A stretch of 64,000 nucleotides of DNA, from positions 124,001-188,000 of the forward strand of contig JADJBV010000002.1 in NCBI GenBank assembly GCA_016703535.1, in the 5' to 3' direction. This document shows, in pieces, positions 17,984 to 27,451 of this stretch (position 1 is its first letter; each line of letters opens with the position of its first letter). The translations under genes were made by a program, and so were the position numbers. The notes beneath the pieces were generated by a model. That model saw nothing but the letters and a program-made list of their open reading frames with translations, made no database searches and was not told where the DNA came from. The DNA is from Deltaproteobacteria bacterium (GTDB taxonomy: Bacteria; Myxococcota; Kuafuiibacteriia; Kuafuiibacteriales; Kuafuiibacteriaceae).

Positions 17984-18694
17984 TCAACCTTCAGGTTCAT
18001 CCGCCACCCGGGCGCCGTCGGAGGGATTGCGGAGCGGGTTGGTGTCGCGGAAGGGGAGCTCGGGGATGGGGCCGCGGGGTTCTTGCACCTTCTCGAAGAT
18101 CATCCGGTAGATCGGCTCACCATTGGCCTCGTGGTGCCGCTCCCACTCGGTGCGTTCGAGGAACGGCGAAGGGATGAGCAAACTTTCGCCGCTGGTGCAG
18201 CGGAGTGCACCTTCGGCGTTGAGGAAGTCGAACATCTCTTCGGCCAACGGCTTGACGTCCGACTGGGCGTAGATCTGGCCCCCGATCGGCAAGAGCTCGG
18301 CCATGCCCCGCACGATCTTGGGCTGGAGGATGCGCCGCTTTTGGTGGCGTTTCTTGAAGCACGGATCGGGGAACTGGATCGTGAACCGCTCGATGACACC
18401 CGGCGGCGCCAAGGCCAAGTTGTCGTTGGAGCTGGCGTAGTAGATCAGCGCGTTTTTGGGGCCGTCCCGATCCCGGCGGGCCATGGATTGTTCGACCATC
18501 ACCTTGCGCACCTCGAGGCCGATGAAGTCCCGGTCCGGGTGGTTCCGGGCCCGCTCGAAGACAAAAGCGCCGCCGCCGCAGCCGAGATCGACCTCCAGCG
18601 GCGCCTCACGCCCAAAGGTCACCAAGCGATCGATCACGCCGACCCGGGTGGTGACGGTAAAGGGGTTGGCGTGTTTGCGGACCCGACGGCTCAC
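17984..18694 (-). CDS. trmB: tRNA (guanine-N7-)-methyltransferase
   Basis: The 236-residue product has the TrmB layout. The SAM-binding loop is VDLGCGGGAF near residues 34-43, then GLEVRK. The conserved FPDPCFKKRHQKRR segment carries the catalytic Asp and the tRNA-binding basic residues, and a C-terminal motif QSDVKPLAEEM follows. TrmB makes m7G46 in the variable loop of tRNA. The GTG start at 18694 overlaps the TGA of epmA as GTGA and has GGAGG at the right distance inside the end of that gene. The two genes are therefore translationally coupled, both acting on translation. An Asp/Pro/Arg-rich C-terminal tail of about 20 residues goes beyond the core fold. Confidence 0.92.
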   Translation of the reverse strand: MSRRVRKHANPFTVTTRVGVIDRLVTFGREAPLEVDLGCGGGAFVFERARNHPDRDFIGLEVRKVMVEQSMARRDRDGPKNALIYYASSNDNLALAPPGVIERFTIQFPDPCFKKRHQKRRILQPKIVRGMAELLPIGGQIYAQSDVKPLAEEMFDFLNAEGALRCTSGESLLIPSPFLERTEWERHHEANGEPIYRMIFEKVQEPRGPIPELPFRDTNPLRNPSDGARVADEPEG

Positions 18695-19683
18695 GACACC
18701 TCCCGGGGAGAAAAACACAACACGTCTTGGATCGCCGGCACGCCCAAACACCGCATCAAGAGGCGATCCAAACCGATGGCGATCCCGGCGGCGTTGGTGT
18801 GGATCTTGGCCAAGTCTTGCAGCAGGCCTTCGTCGATCGGGTACACCTCTTTGCCGGCCGCCAGCCGATCGCTTTGGTCTTGTTCGAAGCGCCGCCGCTG
18901 CTCCAAGGGATCGGTGAGTTCACCGAAGGCGTTCCCCAGCTCCATTCGCCCCAAAAAGACCTCGAACCGTTCGGCGCGCCGCGGGTCGGCTGGATCGATC
19001 CGGGCCAAGGCCGCCATCCGGGCTGGGTAGCCGTACAGGAGGGTGATCTCGTCGTTGGCGAAGGTGTTCTCGACCCGATCGAGGAAGGCGCGAAAGAACA
19101 CGTCCTCCCAGCTGTCTCCCGGGTGAGGTGGGACCTGCAAGGCAACTTGCAATTCGGATAGGTCGGGAAAAGCCAACGGGTCGCCCAGGCCCACCCGCGT
19201 GAAGGCCTCGCTCACCGACAGGCGACGGGCCCCGTGCGGGTGCCAAGGCCCTCCGACCGCGGCCGCCACCTGCTGGATCAGCTCTTCGGTGTCGTCCATT
19301 ACGTCTTCGAGCAAGCCTGGCATCCGGTACCACTCGAGCATCGTGAACTCGGGGGCGTGGGTGCGGGAACGTTCGCCGTTCCGAAAGACCCGGGCCAACT
19401 GGTAGAGGTGGCCGAGGTCGCGGCCCAACATCCGCTTCATCGCGTATTCGGGCGAGGTGTGGAGGAAGAGCCGTTCGGACCGGCGATCCGGCCCTATTTC
19501 TTCGGTCGAAAAGGCCTCTAGGTGGGGCTCGAGGCCGGGGCTGGGGACGGCGATCGGCGTCTCCACCTCCAAAAAGGAGCGGGCGTCGAAGTACTGCCGC
19601 ACGGCGTCATTCATGCGCTTTCGCGCCTCGAGGACCTCACGCGGCGGGACATGGCTGCGGTCAACGCTCACGGTCGGCTGCAT
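18691..19683 (-). CDS. epmA: EF-P lysine ligase EpmA (lysyl-tRNA synthetase paralogue)
   Basis: A 330-residue class II aminoacyl-tRNA synthetase catalytic domain without the anticodon-binding domain, the mark of EpmA/PoxA/GenX. Motif 2 appears as RVFRNGERSRTHAPEFTMLE and motif 3 as AAGIAIGLDRLLMRCLG; the HTSPEYAMKRML segment is also conserved. EpmA attaches beta-lysine to elongation factor P so that ribosomes pass polyproline stretches. The genome's many Pro-rich proteins make such a factor useful. No epmB or efp gene is in the window. The ATG at 19683 was chosen because upstream codons lack conservation-like sequence. It overlaps trmB downstream. Confidence 0.9.
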   Translation of the reverse strand: MQPTVSVDRSHVPPREVLEARKRMNDAVRQYFDARSFLEVETPIAVPSPGLEPHLEAFSTEEIGPDRRSERLFLHTSPEYAMKRMLGRDLGHLYQLARVFRNGERSRTHAPEFTMLEWYRMPGLLEDVMDDTEELIQQVAAAVGGPWHPHGARRLSVSEAFTRVGLGDPLAFPDLSELQVALQVPPHPGDSWEDVFFRAFLDRVENTFANDEITLLYGYPARMAALARIDPADPRRAERFEVFLGRMELGNAFGELTDPLEQRRRFEQDQSDRLAAGKEVYPIDEGLLQDLAKIHTNAAGIAIGLDRLLMRCLGVPAIQDVLCFSPREVS

Positions 19684-19760
19684 GCGGCGGACGGTGCCCG
19701 ACGTCAACCGACTTGTTCCGCTTCCATGGCCGTCCCAGTTGTGGCACCTCGATCAAGACG

Positions 19761-21233
19761 ATGCGTGGCCTGCCCCTGCTCTTGACCACCGCTGTGTTGC
19801 TCGCGCCCGCCGGCGCCAGGGCGTCCGGCTTTTATCTCGCCGACGTCGGCACCCGCGGGATGGCTCGGGCCGGAGCGTTTGTGGCCGCGCCCGACAGCTT
19901 GTTGGCGCTCCACTACAACCCGGCCGGCTTGTCGCTGCTCAAGGGCCTCCAGTTCACCGCCGATCTGCAGCTGGTGAACCTGAACATGGACTTTCAACGT
20001 AAGTGTCCTTGTTCGCCCAGCGGCGCGCCCAACGCCGCGGCGATCGACGCCGAGCTGGAGGCCAACTTCGACAAGAACGCCGCCAACGCGAACACGCTCC
20101 TGGCGATCCCCTTTTTGAGCGTCGGTTATGGTCTCCCGTTTTTGGATCTGACCATCGCCTTGGGGGCTTGGGGCCCGACCAGCGGCCGGCACAACTGGGG
20201 GGAGCTGCCCGGGCCCACCGCGCCCTCCTTCGTCGACGCCTCCCGGCGCCAGGTCACCCGCTACAGCGGCCTGGAGATGCGCACCCTGGAGGCCAACTTT
20301 GCTTTGGGCTTCGGCATGCGACCCTTGGCCGATCTGGTCCCGGGGCTCCGCATCGGCGGGGCCTTGGTCGGTTATCAAAGCGGCAACCGCCAGACGGTCT
20401 CGATCTTCGCCAACTCCACCTTGGCCAGCGCCGAAGATCCCAACTTTGACGTGCCCGCCGTGCTGGAGTTCCTCGAGCCTTTTGCCTTGAACTGGCAGGT
20501 CGGCGCCTCTTACGAGATCATCCCCGGCCTCACCTTCGGCACCTCCTACCGAGGCAAACGCTCCTTCACCGCCGAAGGGACTTTGACCGCGGACCTCCCG
20601 ACTTCACTCCAAGGCATCGCCAGCGTGGAGGGCTCCAACATCGAGGTCAGCCTGGCCACCGCGCCGATCTGGCGGGCTGGCCTGGAGTACCGCTTGCCCG
20701 GGATCATGCGGGTCGAGGGGGCCTTTGTCTGGGAAGGGTGGAGCGCTCACGACCAGGTGGTGATCACCGCCAAGGACATCTCCATCACCCTCAACGGCGA
20801 AAGTGTGCCCCTGCCGCCCATCTCCGTGCCCCGGGAGTGGAAGGACAGCTGGTCCCTGCGCCTTGGTGGTGAGGTCAACCTGTTGGAGCCGTTTTTGGGC
20901 GTGCAGGCCGGCTACTACTTCGAGCCCACCGCGATTGCCCCAGAGCGGGTCGATCCTTCCCGGGTCGATCTCGACAAACACGGCTTCTCGTTGGGGCTGA
21001 GCACCACCTTCTTTGGCGCAACCTTGACGGTGGGCGGCCAGTACGTGGTGCTCTCGGGGATCGAGGTGCGGAGTGGCGTTCGAACCCAGATCGCGCCGTT
21101 CGTCGACACCGCGGGGAACGTCATCAACCCCGAGGTGATCACCGTGGTGAACAACGGCAACTACAGCGGCCAATACTTCATCGGCTCGGCCAGCTTGTCC
21201 TTCGCCTTGGATCCGCTGCTCGGCGTGCTCTGA
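19761..21233 (+). CDS. FadL/OmpP1-type outer-membrane transporter
   Basis: A 490-residue exported protein: signal peptide MRGLPLLLTTAVLLAPAGARA, then the FadL N-terminal pattern SGFYLADVGTRGMARAGAFVA followed by DSLLALHYNPAGLSLLKG, which forms the plug or hatch in FadL channels for hydrophobic compounds. Regular amphipathic strands continue to the end, with the assembly problem that the last residues (LDPLLGVL) are not a classic Phe-terminated strand. Two Cys lie close together in an early loop (KCPCSP). FadL relatives import long-chain fatty acids or aromatic hydrocarbons. The box genes for benzoyl-CoA degradation are 7 kb away, but no direct link can be shown. Confidence 0.88.
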   Translation: MRGLPLLLTTAVLLAPAGARASGFYLADVGTRGMARAGAFVAAPDSLLALHYNPAGLSLLKGLQFTADLQLVNLNMDFQRKCPCSPSGAPNAAAIDAELEANFDKNAANANTLLAIPFLSVGYGLPFLDLTIALGAWGPTSGRHNWGELPGPTAPSFVDASRRQVTRYSGLEMRTLEANFALGFGMRPLADLVPGLRIGGALVGYQSGNRQTVSIFANSTLASAEDPNFDVPAVLEFLEPFALNWQVGASYEIIPGLTFGTSYRGKRSFTAEGTLTADLPTSLQGIASVEGSNIEVSLATAPIWRAGLEYRLPGIMRVEGAFVWEGWSAHDQVVITAKDISITLNGESVPLPPISVPREWKDSWSLRLGGEVNLLEPFLGVQAGYYFEPTAIAPERVDPSRVDLDKHGFSLGLSTTFFGATLTVGGQYVVLSGIEVRSGVRTQIAPFVDTAGNVINPEVITVVNNGNYSGQYFIGSASLSFALDPLLGVL

Positions 21234-21237
21234 GACC

Positions 21238-21906
21238 TCAGCCCACCCGGTCGTTGAAGTCGTCCCACTCGTGGTCGCTCCACCACTCGAGCTCCACGCC
21301 CTCACAGCGAACTCCAAAAGCAGGGCAGGTGGTGCAGCTTTCGCCGCGGATCATGTCGGGAGGTTCGGTGGGCGGGTGGCGCTCGGCCAGGCGCGCGCCT
21401 TCTTCTTGGGCGGCGGCCTCTTCGGGATCGGGCTTGCGGTCCGGCAGATCCGGCGCGCCGGAGCGGCCTAAGCGGGCCTCACACTCCGGAAAGAGCACGC
21501 CGTTTTCGGCGTCGACGTGGTGCAGGAGCGCGCGGCCGTAGGCGTCGGCGTGGCGCGCCAGCACCTCTGGATCGTCGAGGGCCAAAGCGAGGGCGTCGAG
21601 GAGCTCCGCCATCGCCCGGTGATCGTGGAGCAGGGCCGGGATCGGGCCGCGATCCGCCGGCACTTCGCCGTGTTCGATCAACGCTGGGAACAGGAGCTGT
21701 TCCTCACGCGCGTGGTGGTAGCGGCCCGCGTAGAGCCGGAAGAAGCGCAAAAACGCTGGCCCGTCGCTGGCGTCGGCCTCGCCACGCACCCGGGCGCCGG
21801 CCCAGGTCTGGAGCGAACCAACCACCCGCTCGATCAGCACGTGCTCGGCCCGGAGGTCTTCGATGAACCGCACCGGCCTACCGTGCTCCCGCGGCGCTCC
21901 CAGCAC
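21238..21906 (-). CDS. Hemerythrin HHE-domain protein with Cys-rich tail
   Basis: A 222-residue protein whose first 150 residues match the HHE cation-binding domain: FIEDLRAEHVLIERV, then RYHHAREEQLLFPAL, LLHDHRAM and LLHHVDAENGVLFPECE. These supply the His and Glu ligands for a di-iron site that senses or carries oxygen or NO. The C-terminal 70 residues are Pro/Glu-rich and end with a compact Cys cluster (ESCTTCPAFGVRC), which could bind metal or form a redox disulfide. The gene follows the RND exporter gene by about 20 bases on the same strand. GTG at 21906 was taken as start; GTG at 21873 is an alternative. Confidence 0.82.
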   Translation of the reverse strand: MLGAPREHGRPVRFIEDLRAEHVLIERVVGSLQTWAGARVRGEADASDGPAFLRFFRLYAGRYHHAREEQLLFPALIEHGEVPADRGPIPALLHDHRAMAELLDALALALDDPEVLARHADAYGRALLHHVDAENGVLFPECEARLGRSGAPDLPDRKPDPEEAAAQEEGARLAERHPPTEPPDMIRGESCTTCPAFGVRCEGVELEWWSDHEWDDFNDRVG

Positions 21907-21927
21907 AACCTGCCGAGGCTGGATCCC

Positions 21928-24366
21928 TCAACGCTGACGGCCGGAGCGATCGATCGGGGTCCGGTCGGTCGTTGGCGTCCCGGCGGGGGTCGGCAGCTCC
22001 GATAGGAGGTTGCTGACGCTGCGGCGGAAACGCCGGGCGTCGCCGTCGTCCTTGGGCCGATCAAGGCGTCGCTCCAAGGTGTCCGCGACCATCAACAACA
22101 CCGGCAGGAGGAACAACACCAGCACCAAGGCGTAGCCGACCAAGATCACGCTGAAGAGACCGGTGTGGAAGGTCGGCTGGAAGGACGAGAGCAACAACAC
22201 CGAAAAGCCGACCACCAACAACACCGCGGTCAAGACCACCGGGTGTCCGGAGTGGGTGATGGCGTATTGGATGGCGGCCTCGGCGCTGGGTGAACCTTCT
22301 CGACGGGCCCGCAAAAAGCGCATGCCGACGTGGATGCTGGCGTCGACCGTCACCGCGATGCCGAGGCAGATGATGTAGGCCGAGTTGGTGTCGAAGGACC
22401 ACCCGGTCAAGGCCATGGTGGCGAAGGTTACGCCGATCGCCAGCAGGCACGGGATCATCGAGGCGACGGCGGTGGCCCAGCTGCGGAAGGCGATCACCAT
22501 CGCCAAGAAGATCACCAACGTCGCCAGGCCAAAGCTGCGGGTCGCGTCCTCCACCAGGTTGCGGGCGATCCGGGCGAACAAAGGCGGTAGGCCGGTGAAG
22601 GTAGCCCGGACCGGCGCCTTGCCGATCACCCGCCCCGCGATCTCTTGGGCCGCCGAGGTCAAGCGCAAGACCTCTTCGGTGGAGAGGCTCTTGATCTGCA
22701 GGGTGAAGCGGGTCTGGGTCATCTCCTCGTTGGTCAAAGCCGAAAAAGCGGTGGGATCCAGGAGGGCCAGTTGGGCCACCGCTTGTTCGGTCTCGGGCAG
22801 GGGGGCGTCGGGGCCGGGGGTCACGCCGGTCATCACCGCGTTGGCCAAACGCATGTAGTCGGACATCGAAAATGCCCGAGAAACGCCGGGCAGTTTGACC
22901 AGGTTGGCCGACAGCCGATCCAACAGACGTAGACCTTCGCCGCGCTTGAAGTAGCCGGGTTCGTCGCTGTCGAGCATCACCTCGATGATGTCGGTGCCGC
23001 CCAAGGTCGACTCGATCATCTCGATGTCGGCCCGCAGGCGGTGGTCTTCTTCGAGATAACGAACGAAGTCGGCGTCGATGCCGATGCGGTTCACCGCCGC
23101 CACGCAGATGCCCGAGGCCAAGCCGGTGATCGCCAAGGTCACCAAAAGATGGCGATGGGCAAACTGGGCGAAGCGGGTGGTGGCCTTGCCCAGGTGGGGC
23201 GCGGCCGGGAACAACACCGAACGCCCCCGCGGATAGTCAAAGGCCAACAAAAACACCGGCAGCAAAAACATGGTGGCGAAGTAGCTGACGCAGAGGCCCA
23301 AACCCGCCGCGATCCCAAACTCACGCAAGGGCGCCACCCGGCTGATCGTCAGCGCCAAAAAGCCGATCGCCGCGGTGGAGGTGGTCAACAGGCAAGGCAG
23401 GGCCATGGCGGACACGGTGGTGAGCAAAGCCTCTTCCCGTTCGCCGATCCGGGCGTAGTGGCGTCGGTATTCGGTGAGGAAGTGGACCGAGTCGGCGATG
23501 CCCACCACCAAGATGGTCGTCGGCACGGTGGCGGTGCCCACGTTGATCGGGATGCCCAAGACCGCGAAGCCCGCCAACACAACCAAGGAAGCGAGGCCGG
23601 CCAAGGCCAAGGGCAAGACGCTGGCGCTGACCTCACCGAACATGAACCACAACAACACCAACAGCAGCACCAGCCCGGCCGGGAAGAAGAGGGCGACGTC
23701 GTGCTCCACACCGGCGGCGATCGCCTCTTTGGTCACCGCCGATCCGGCCAAGTGCACCGTGCGGCTCTTGGAGCGGAAGCGATCGATCTCGCCGCGGATG
23801 GTGCGGACCGTCTCCAGCCGTTGTTGGGGGTTGGTCTGGCGGGCCGAAAGTTGGACGAAGAGGAAGGTGCTCTCGTGGCGCCGATCGACCAGGAGTTGGT
23901 TGTAGACCGGGTGCTTCTGGATCCGCTGGCCCAGCTCCAGCGCGCTGTTTTTGCTGATCCCGCCCACCAAAAGCGGCGCCAGATCCAAGGTCTCGCCTTC
24001 CCTCGTCAGCTGAGTGGCGGTGGCCACCGACAACACTCGATCCACCGTCGGCAAGCCGCTGAGCAGGCGATCCAACTCGGACACCGCGGTGATCGTCTCA
24101 ACGTCGAAGACCGTGCCGCCGACCTCACGAAAGGCGATCACCAAGGTCTCGCCGATCTCGTAGGTCCGATCGAGCGCCTCGTAGTAGCGCCACTCCTCAG
24201 TGCCTTGCAGGTAGGCTTCGGGGCTGGGATCCACCTTCAGGCGGGTGACCAGGAGTCCCGACCCGACGAACAGGGCCAGGACCAGGGCGTAGACGAATCG
24301 TGGTTGTCGCACACACCAGGTGGCGAGCCGCTCGACCGCGTCTGAATAGCTGTGTCCGTCCGCCAA
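21928..24366 (-). CDS. RND/MMPL-family exporter
   Basis: An 812-residue membrane protein with the duplicated RND/MMPL plan: one N-terminal helix, a large periplasmic loop, a helical bundle, a second loop and a second bundle, about twelve helices. The first bundle begins with FFPAGLVLLLVLLWFMFGEV and carries a GIADSVHFLTEYRR segment typical of this family; the second has VTVDASIHVGMRF. The length and lack of an extra coiled-coil suit the single-component lipid/hopanoid exporters rather than AcrB-type drug pumps. Translation most likely starts at TTG 24366. A hemerythrin-domain gene follows closely. Confidence 0.87.
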   Translation of the reverse strand: MADGHSYSDAVERLATWCVRQPRFVYALVLALFVGSGLLVTRLKVDPSPEAYLQGTEEWRYYEALDRTYEIGETLVIAFREVGGTVFDVETITAVSELDRLLSGLPTVDRVLSVATATQLTREGETLDLAPLLVGGISKNSALELGQRIQKHPVYNQLLVDRRHESTFLFVQLSARQTNPQQRLETVRTIRGEIDRFRSKSRTVHLAGSAVTKEAIAAGVEHDVALFFPAGLVLLLVLLWFMFGEVSASVLPLALAGLASLVVLAGFAVLGIPINVGTATVPTTILVVGIADSVHFLTEYRRHYARIGEREEALLTTVSAMALPCLLTTSTAAIGFLALTISRVAPLREFGIAAGLGLCVSYFATMFLLPVFLLAFDYPRGRSVLFPAAPHLGKATTRFAQFAHRHLLVTLAITGLASGICVAAVNRIGIDADFVRYLEEDHRLRADIEMIESTLGGTDIIEVMLDSDEPGYFKRGEGLRLLDRLSANLVKLPGVSRAFSMSDYMRLANAVMTGVTPGPDAPLPETEQAVAQLALLDPTAFSALTNEEMTQTRFTLQIKSLSTEEVLRLTSAAQEIAGRVIGKAPVRATFTGLPPLFARIARNLVEDATRSFGLATLVIFLAMVIAFRSWATAVASMIPCLLAIGVTFATMALTGWSFDTNSAYIICLGIAVTVDASIHVGMRFLRARREGSPSAEAAIQYAITHSGHPVVLTAVLLVVGFSVLLLSSFQPTFHTGLFSVILVGYALVLVLFLLPVLLMVADTLERRLDRPKDDGDARRFRRSVSNLLSELPTPAGTPTTDRTPIDRSGRQR

Positions 24367-24470
24367 GATCCGCCCCAGGCGCCTCCGGATACATGGGCGT
24401 CCTGGGCCGAAGTCGAAACCGACAGGTGGAGGCTAGACAAATGTACAGTAAGGGCGCGGAAGTGCCCGGC

Positions 24471-25811
24471 TCAGGCCTTCTTCTTGGGCTTGAAGGCCAC
24501 CCGGATCCGAGGCGATTCCCGTTCGGTGTACGGCCACGCCAGGCGGGCGACGCCCAACACGAAGGGCACCAGGCCGGCGATTCGCCCCGGGCCTTCGAGG
24601 GTCACCACCCAAAACACCGACACCACCAGGGCGAAGTAGGCCCAGAGGTTGACGCCCCAGGCCGTGCCTTCGCGCCGGGCCCGCTCTTTGGCGCCGTTGA
24701 CGAACCAGATCAGGAACCACGACTCAGGCGTGTAGATCAGCGGCGTCAGCCCCAAAAGGACACACAAGAGGAGATCGAAGAAGCTGCCCCGTTGGGTCCC
24801 GCTGGGGATCAAGATCCGCTCCCGGCTGGGATGGAACTCCAGATCTTGGCCACCCTCGGAGGCCGCGGCGCGGTGGCGGGCCCGGACCAGGTGCTTCGCG
24901 CCCAACTCGTTGAGGCCGATCTGATCCGACAACTCGACGGCGAAGGGGCTGCTCGGATCGAGGACCGCGCTGTAGGTGGCCTCCAACCCTGGCGGCGGGC
25001 CCGGGCTGAGCTCCCAAGGCCGAGTGTTCCACAAGGTCTCGCGGAGGTTCATGGCCATCGGTCCTTCGGCCAAGGTGTAGAAGTCGGTGATCACCGGCGT
25101 CCCGGGGCCCTGGCTGAGCTGGGGATAAACGATTCCGCGGGTCGCGACGTCGAAGCGGATCGGGCCCAGGCGAGCTTCGGTCTCGGGCCCGGGCGCGAGG
25201 TCCTCGACCACCGCCAACATCACGACCCAGTTTCGGTTGAGGTGGGCCGAAAACGCCGCCTTCTGCAGATCGGTGGTCTGGATCCCTTGGGCGATCAGCC
25301 AACGCTCCATCGCCTCCGGCAGCTGCATCTGGCGGGTGTTGGTCGAGGTCTGAACCCGACCGGTGAAGAACACCACCTCACCCAAGGTCAAAGATCGCCG
25401 AGCGGGAGGCTCCTCCAGCGGGGGCACCAGCTGGGATGGCTCACCCAACTTCTTGTTGAGCACGGTGACCAGCGACGGACCGAAGAGGTTGCGGCGCATC
25501 CCTTGGTTGTGCGGCTCACCCACCAAGGTGTTGCGCTGCAGCTGCATGAACAAGTCGTCGGGCGCTCGGCCCAAGCGTGGCTCCAGCGGAAAGGCCCGGA
25601 CCCAAACCGCCCGAGGGGCTTGGCTGTTCAGCACCTGCTCGTCGACGGTGATCAGATCGGGCCCGTTGCGAACCAGCAGCACCTGCCTGGAGAGGGTGGT
25701 GATTGGCGCCGAACCTTCGGGGACCAAAAAGACGTCGGCCCGCGCCGGCGTCGCGATGAACATGCTCGCCATCCAAGCGAGGCCGATCGATGGCAGAGCC
25801 CTGCTCACCAC
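24471..25811 (-). CDS. DUF2330-like periplasmic/membrane protein
   Basis: A 446-residue protein with a signal peptide (SIGLAWMASMFIATPARA) and a long exported domain containing LITVDEQVLNSQAPRAVWVRAF, resembling the DUF2330 family of secreted proteins common in Myxococcota and Actinobacteria. The last 110 residues contain three or four hydrophobic segments (SFFDLLLCVLLGLTPLIY, WAYFALVVSVFWVV, AGLVPFVLGVARLAW) and a Lys-rich cytoplasmic end, so the domain is anchored to the inner membrane. GTG at 25811 or 25808 are both possible starts. No function is known. Confidence 0.6.
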   Translation of the reverse strand: MVSRALPSIGLAWMASMFIATPARADVFLVPEGSAPITTLSRQVLLVRNGPDLITVDEQVLNSQAPRAVWVRAFPLEPRLGRAPDDLFMQLQRNTLVGEPHNQGMRRNLFGPSLVTVLNKKLGEPSQLVPPLEEPPARRSLTLGEVVFFTGRVQTSTNTRQMQLPEAMERWLIAQGIQTTDLQKAAFSAHLNRNWVVMLAVVEDLAPGPETEARLGPIRFDVATRGIVYPQLSQGPGTPVITDFYTLAEGPMAMNLRETLWNTRPWELSPGPPPGLEATYSAVLDPSSPFAVELSDQIGLNELGAKHLVRARHRAAASEGGQDLEFHPSRERILIPSGTQRGSFFDLLLCVLLGLTPLIYTPESWFLIWFVNGAKERARREGTAWGVNLWAYFALVVSVFWVVTLEGPGRIAGLVPFVLGVARLAWPYTERESPRIRVAFKPKKKA

Positions 25812-25851
25812 TCTTGCCGTAACCCTAGCCCCTGTCGAGTTTGGGGTCCAA

Positions 25852-26937
25852 TTAGTTGGTTGCGGTTTTGGCCGAAGAGGTGACCAGCTGTTCGGCCAAG
25901 GTCTCCACCGCGTAGAGCAGGTCTTCTTCGTCGCAGCTGCTCCGGGCCGAGCCGGCCGCGACCGTGACCTCGGATCGCAGATCGATCAACTCGCCGTTGG
26001 TGGCGCACTGAGTGCCGAAGCGGGCGATGGTCGAACGCATCAGGTGGCTGGCCGCCAAAGCTTTGCCGAGGGGGATCTGACAAGACTGATCGACGCACGA
26101 CTTGTAGCTGCGAGCCTTCTCCTCCTGGACCAACGACTTCATCGCCGCGTCCTGAGAGCTCCGATCGATCACCTTCAGCGCTCGCTCCGCCAAGAACACC
26201 CGGATCTGGTCGGTCAATGCCAACAAGGTGTCCTGCTCGAAGGTCTTCTTCCCCGAGGCCTCGGCGTCCATCACCGCCAACACCCAGGTCTGTTGGGTGG
26301 CGTTGGCCAAGGTCTTGGCGGGCCGCTTGCGTTCCACCGGCGCTGGGCTGGGGCTGGGGGCCGAGGGGCTGGGGCCGGCCAAGGTGGTGGTGGGCGGTGG
26401 GGGCGGCGGTGGGGTGTTGCCCTTCTTGTCGATCCCGGTCCCTCGGGCGCTGACCCCCGGATCCACCGGGGTGACGAAGGTGACCGAAAATGAGTCCGAG
26501 CTCTTTTTGGGCGGGGGCGGAGGGGTAGGCGCGGCGGCCACCGGGGGCGGCGCGTTGGGATCGACCGCGTCGAGGGACACCGTGACGTTGGAGGGCGAAA
26601 GCTCCTGGATCGACCCGGTCATGGCGTCGACCAACATGCCCACCCAGAAGAATGGGAGCAGGGCCAAGTTGGCGAAGAACCAGCCGTTCAGATCTTGGGT
26701 CGTGGTGATCCGCCGGCTCTGGTAGCCGGGTTTGCTGACCTCGATGACGTGATTTTTCTCTCGCGCCAGCTCGATCTCGCCTTGGGCCGTGGGTTTACCG
26801 TCGACCTTCACCTCGGCGTCGGCAGGGTAGGCCTTCACCGCGATCTTCTGCTGGGGCCCGGCGAACATCGTCGCGCAGGCCGCGAGCTGACCGCTGAGCA
26901 GCAAAACTCCGAGCCGGGTGCGTAGCCCTCTCACCAT
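25852..26937 (-). CDS. PEGA-domain lipoprotein
   Basis: The 361-residue product has a lipoprotein signal (GVLLLSGQLAACA) and a PEGA-like domain at about residues 33-75 (VKAYPADAEVKVDGKPTA ... VSKPGYQSRRI), usually found in envelope-anchored proteins. A hydrophobic helix (NLALLPFFWVGMLVDAMTG) follows, then a Pro/Ala-rich linker. The C-terminal domain, from about residue 220, resembles the regulators seen in Myxococcota lipoproteins with an initial VLAVMDAEA strand and a helix where the family detects or binds partners (CVDQSCQIPLGKALAA). The latter has a two-Cys pair. The function is unknown; a structural or signalling role at the envelope is plausible. Confidence 0.65.
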   Translation of the reverse strand: MVRGLRTRLGVLLLSGQLAACATMFAGPQQKIAVKAYPADAEVKVDGKPTAQGEIELAREKNHVIEVSKPGYQSRRITTTQDLNGWFFANLALLPFFWVGMLVDAMTGSIQELSPSNVTVSLDAVDPNAPPPVAAAPTPPPPPKKSSDSFSVTFVTPVDPGVSARGTGIDKKGNTPPPPPPPTTTLAGPSPSAPSPSPAPVERKRPAKTLANATQQTWVLAVMDAEASGKKTFEQDTLLALTDQIRVFLAERALKVIDRSSQDAAMKSLVQEEKARSYKSCVDQSCQIPLGKALAASHLMRSTIARFGTQCATNGELIDLRSEVTVAAGSARSSCDEEDLLYAVETLAEQLVTSSAKTATN

Positions 26938-27104
26938 TCCAACCGTCTAGCACGAAGTCCCCTGAGCGTCGCGTGGCCGCCCTCACTGGATGACTTCGAG
27001 ATCATGTGGGGAACCTGCGCGTTTCGTAGACCCACGATCCTCGGGGAAGATGTCAAAGCCAGGCGAGGTTGTCCGAAGGGAAGATGTAGAGGGGGGCGGC
27101 CACC

Positions 27105-27359
27105 ATGTTGGTTAGGGAGCTCGGGAGCTTGATCGATGAGCGCGGTTGGCCGGTGCAGCGCCTCCGCATGGGCTGGTCTTTGGTCCTCTTCTTTTTCTTC
27201 GAGACCTTACTCGGCAAACAGCTCCCGATCGTCATGGCCTACCTCGCCTTGGGCGCCGGCTTGACCTTACTCGGCTGGGCCAGCCTGGCGATCCGTGATT
27301 GGAAGATGCAGACCCAACTCGCGTTGATCCAGGAAGCCCTCGATCGCCGTCCCCGCTGA
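27105..27359 (+). CDS. Small two-helix membrane protein
   Basis: An 84-residue protein with two hydrophobic segments (WSLVLFFFFETLLG and VMAYLALGAGLTLLGWASLAI) flanked by charged ends. A purine-rich AGAGGGGGGC lies upstream of the ATG at 27105. It stands alone ahead of the hemolysin III gene, 92 bases away in the same direction, and might share its transcript. No family recognised. Confidence 0.5.
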   Translation: MLVRELGSLIDERGWPVQRLRMGWSLVLFFFFETLLGKQLPIVMAYLALGAGLTLLGWASLAIRDWKMQTQLALIQEALDRRPR

Positions 27360-27451
27360 CCTTCGTTCCAGCCTGAGACCGATTCCTTGCACAACCATGG
27401 CGGGGCCATGGTTGGACCCCGGCGTGGCCCGCGGCTACCAGTCTCCTCGAG

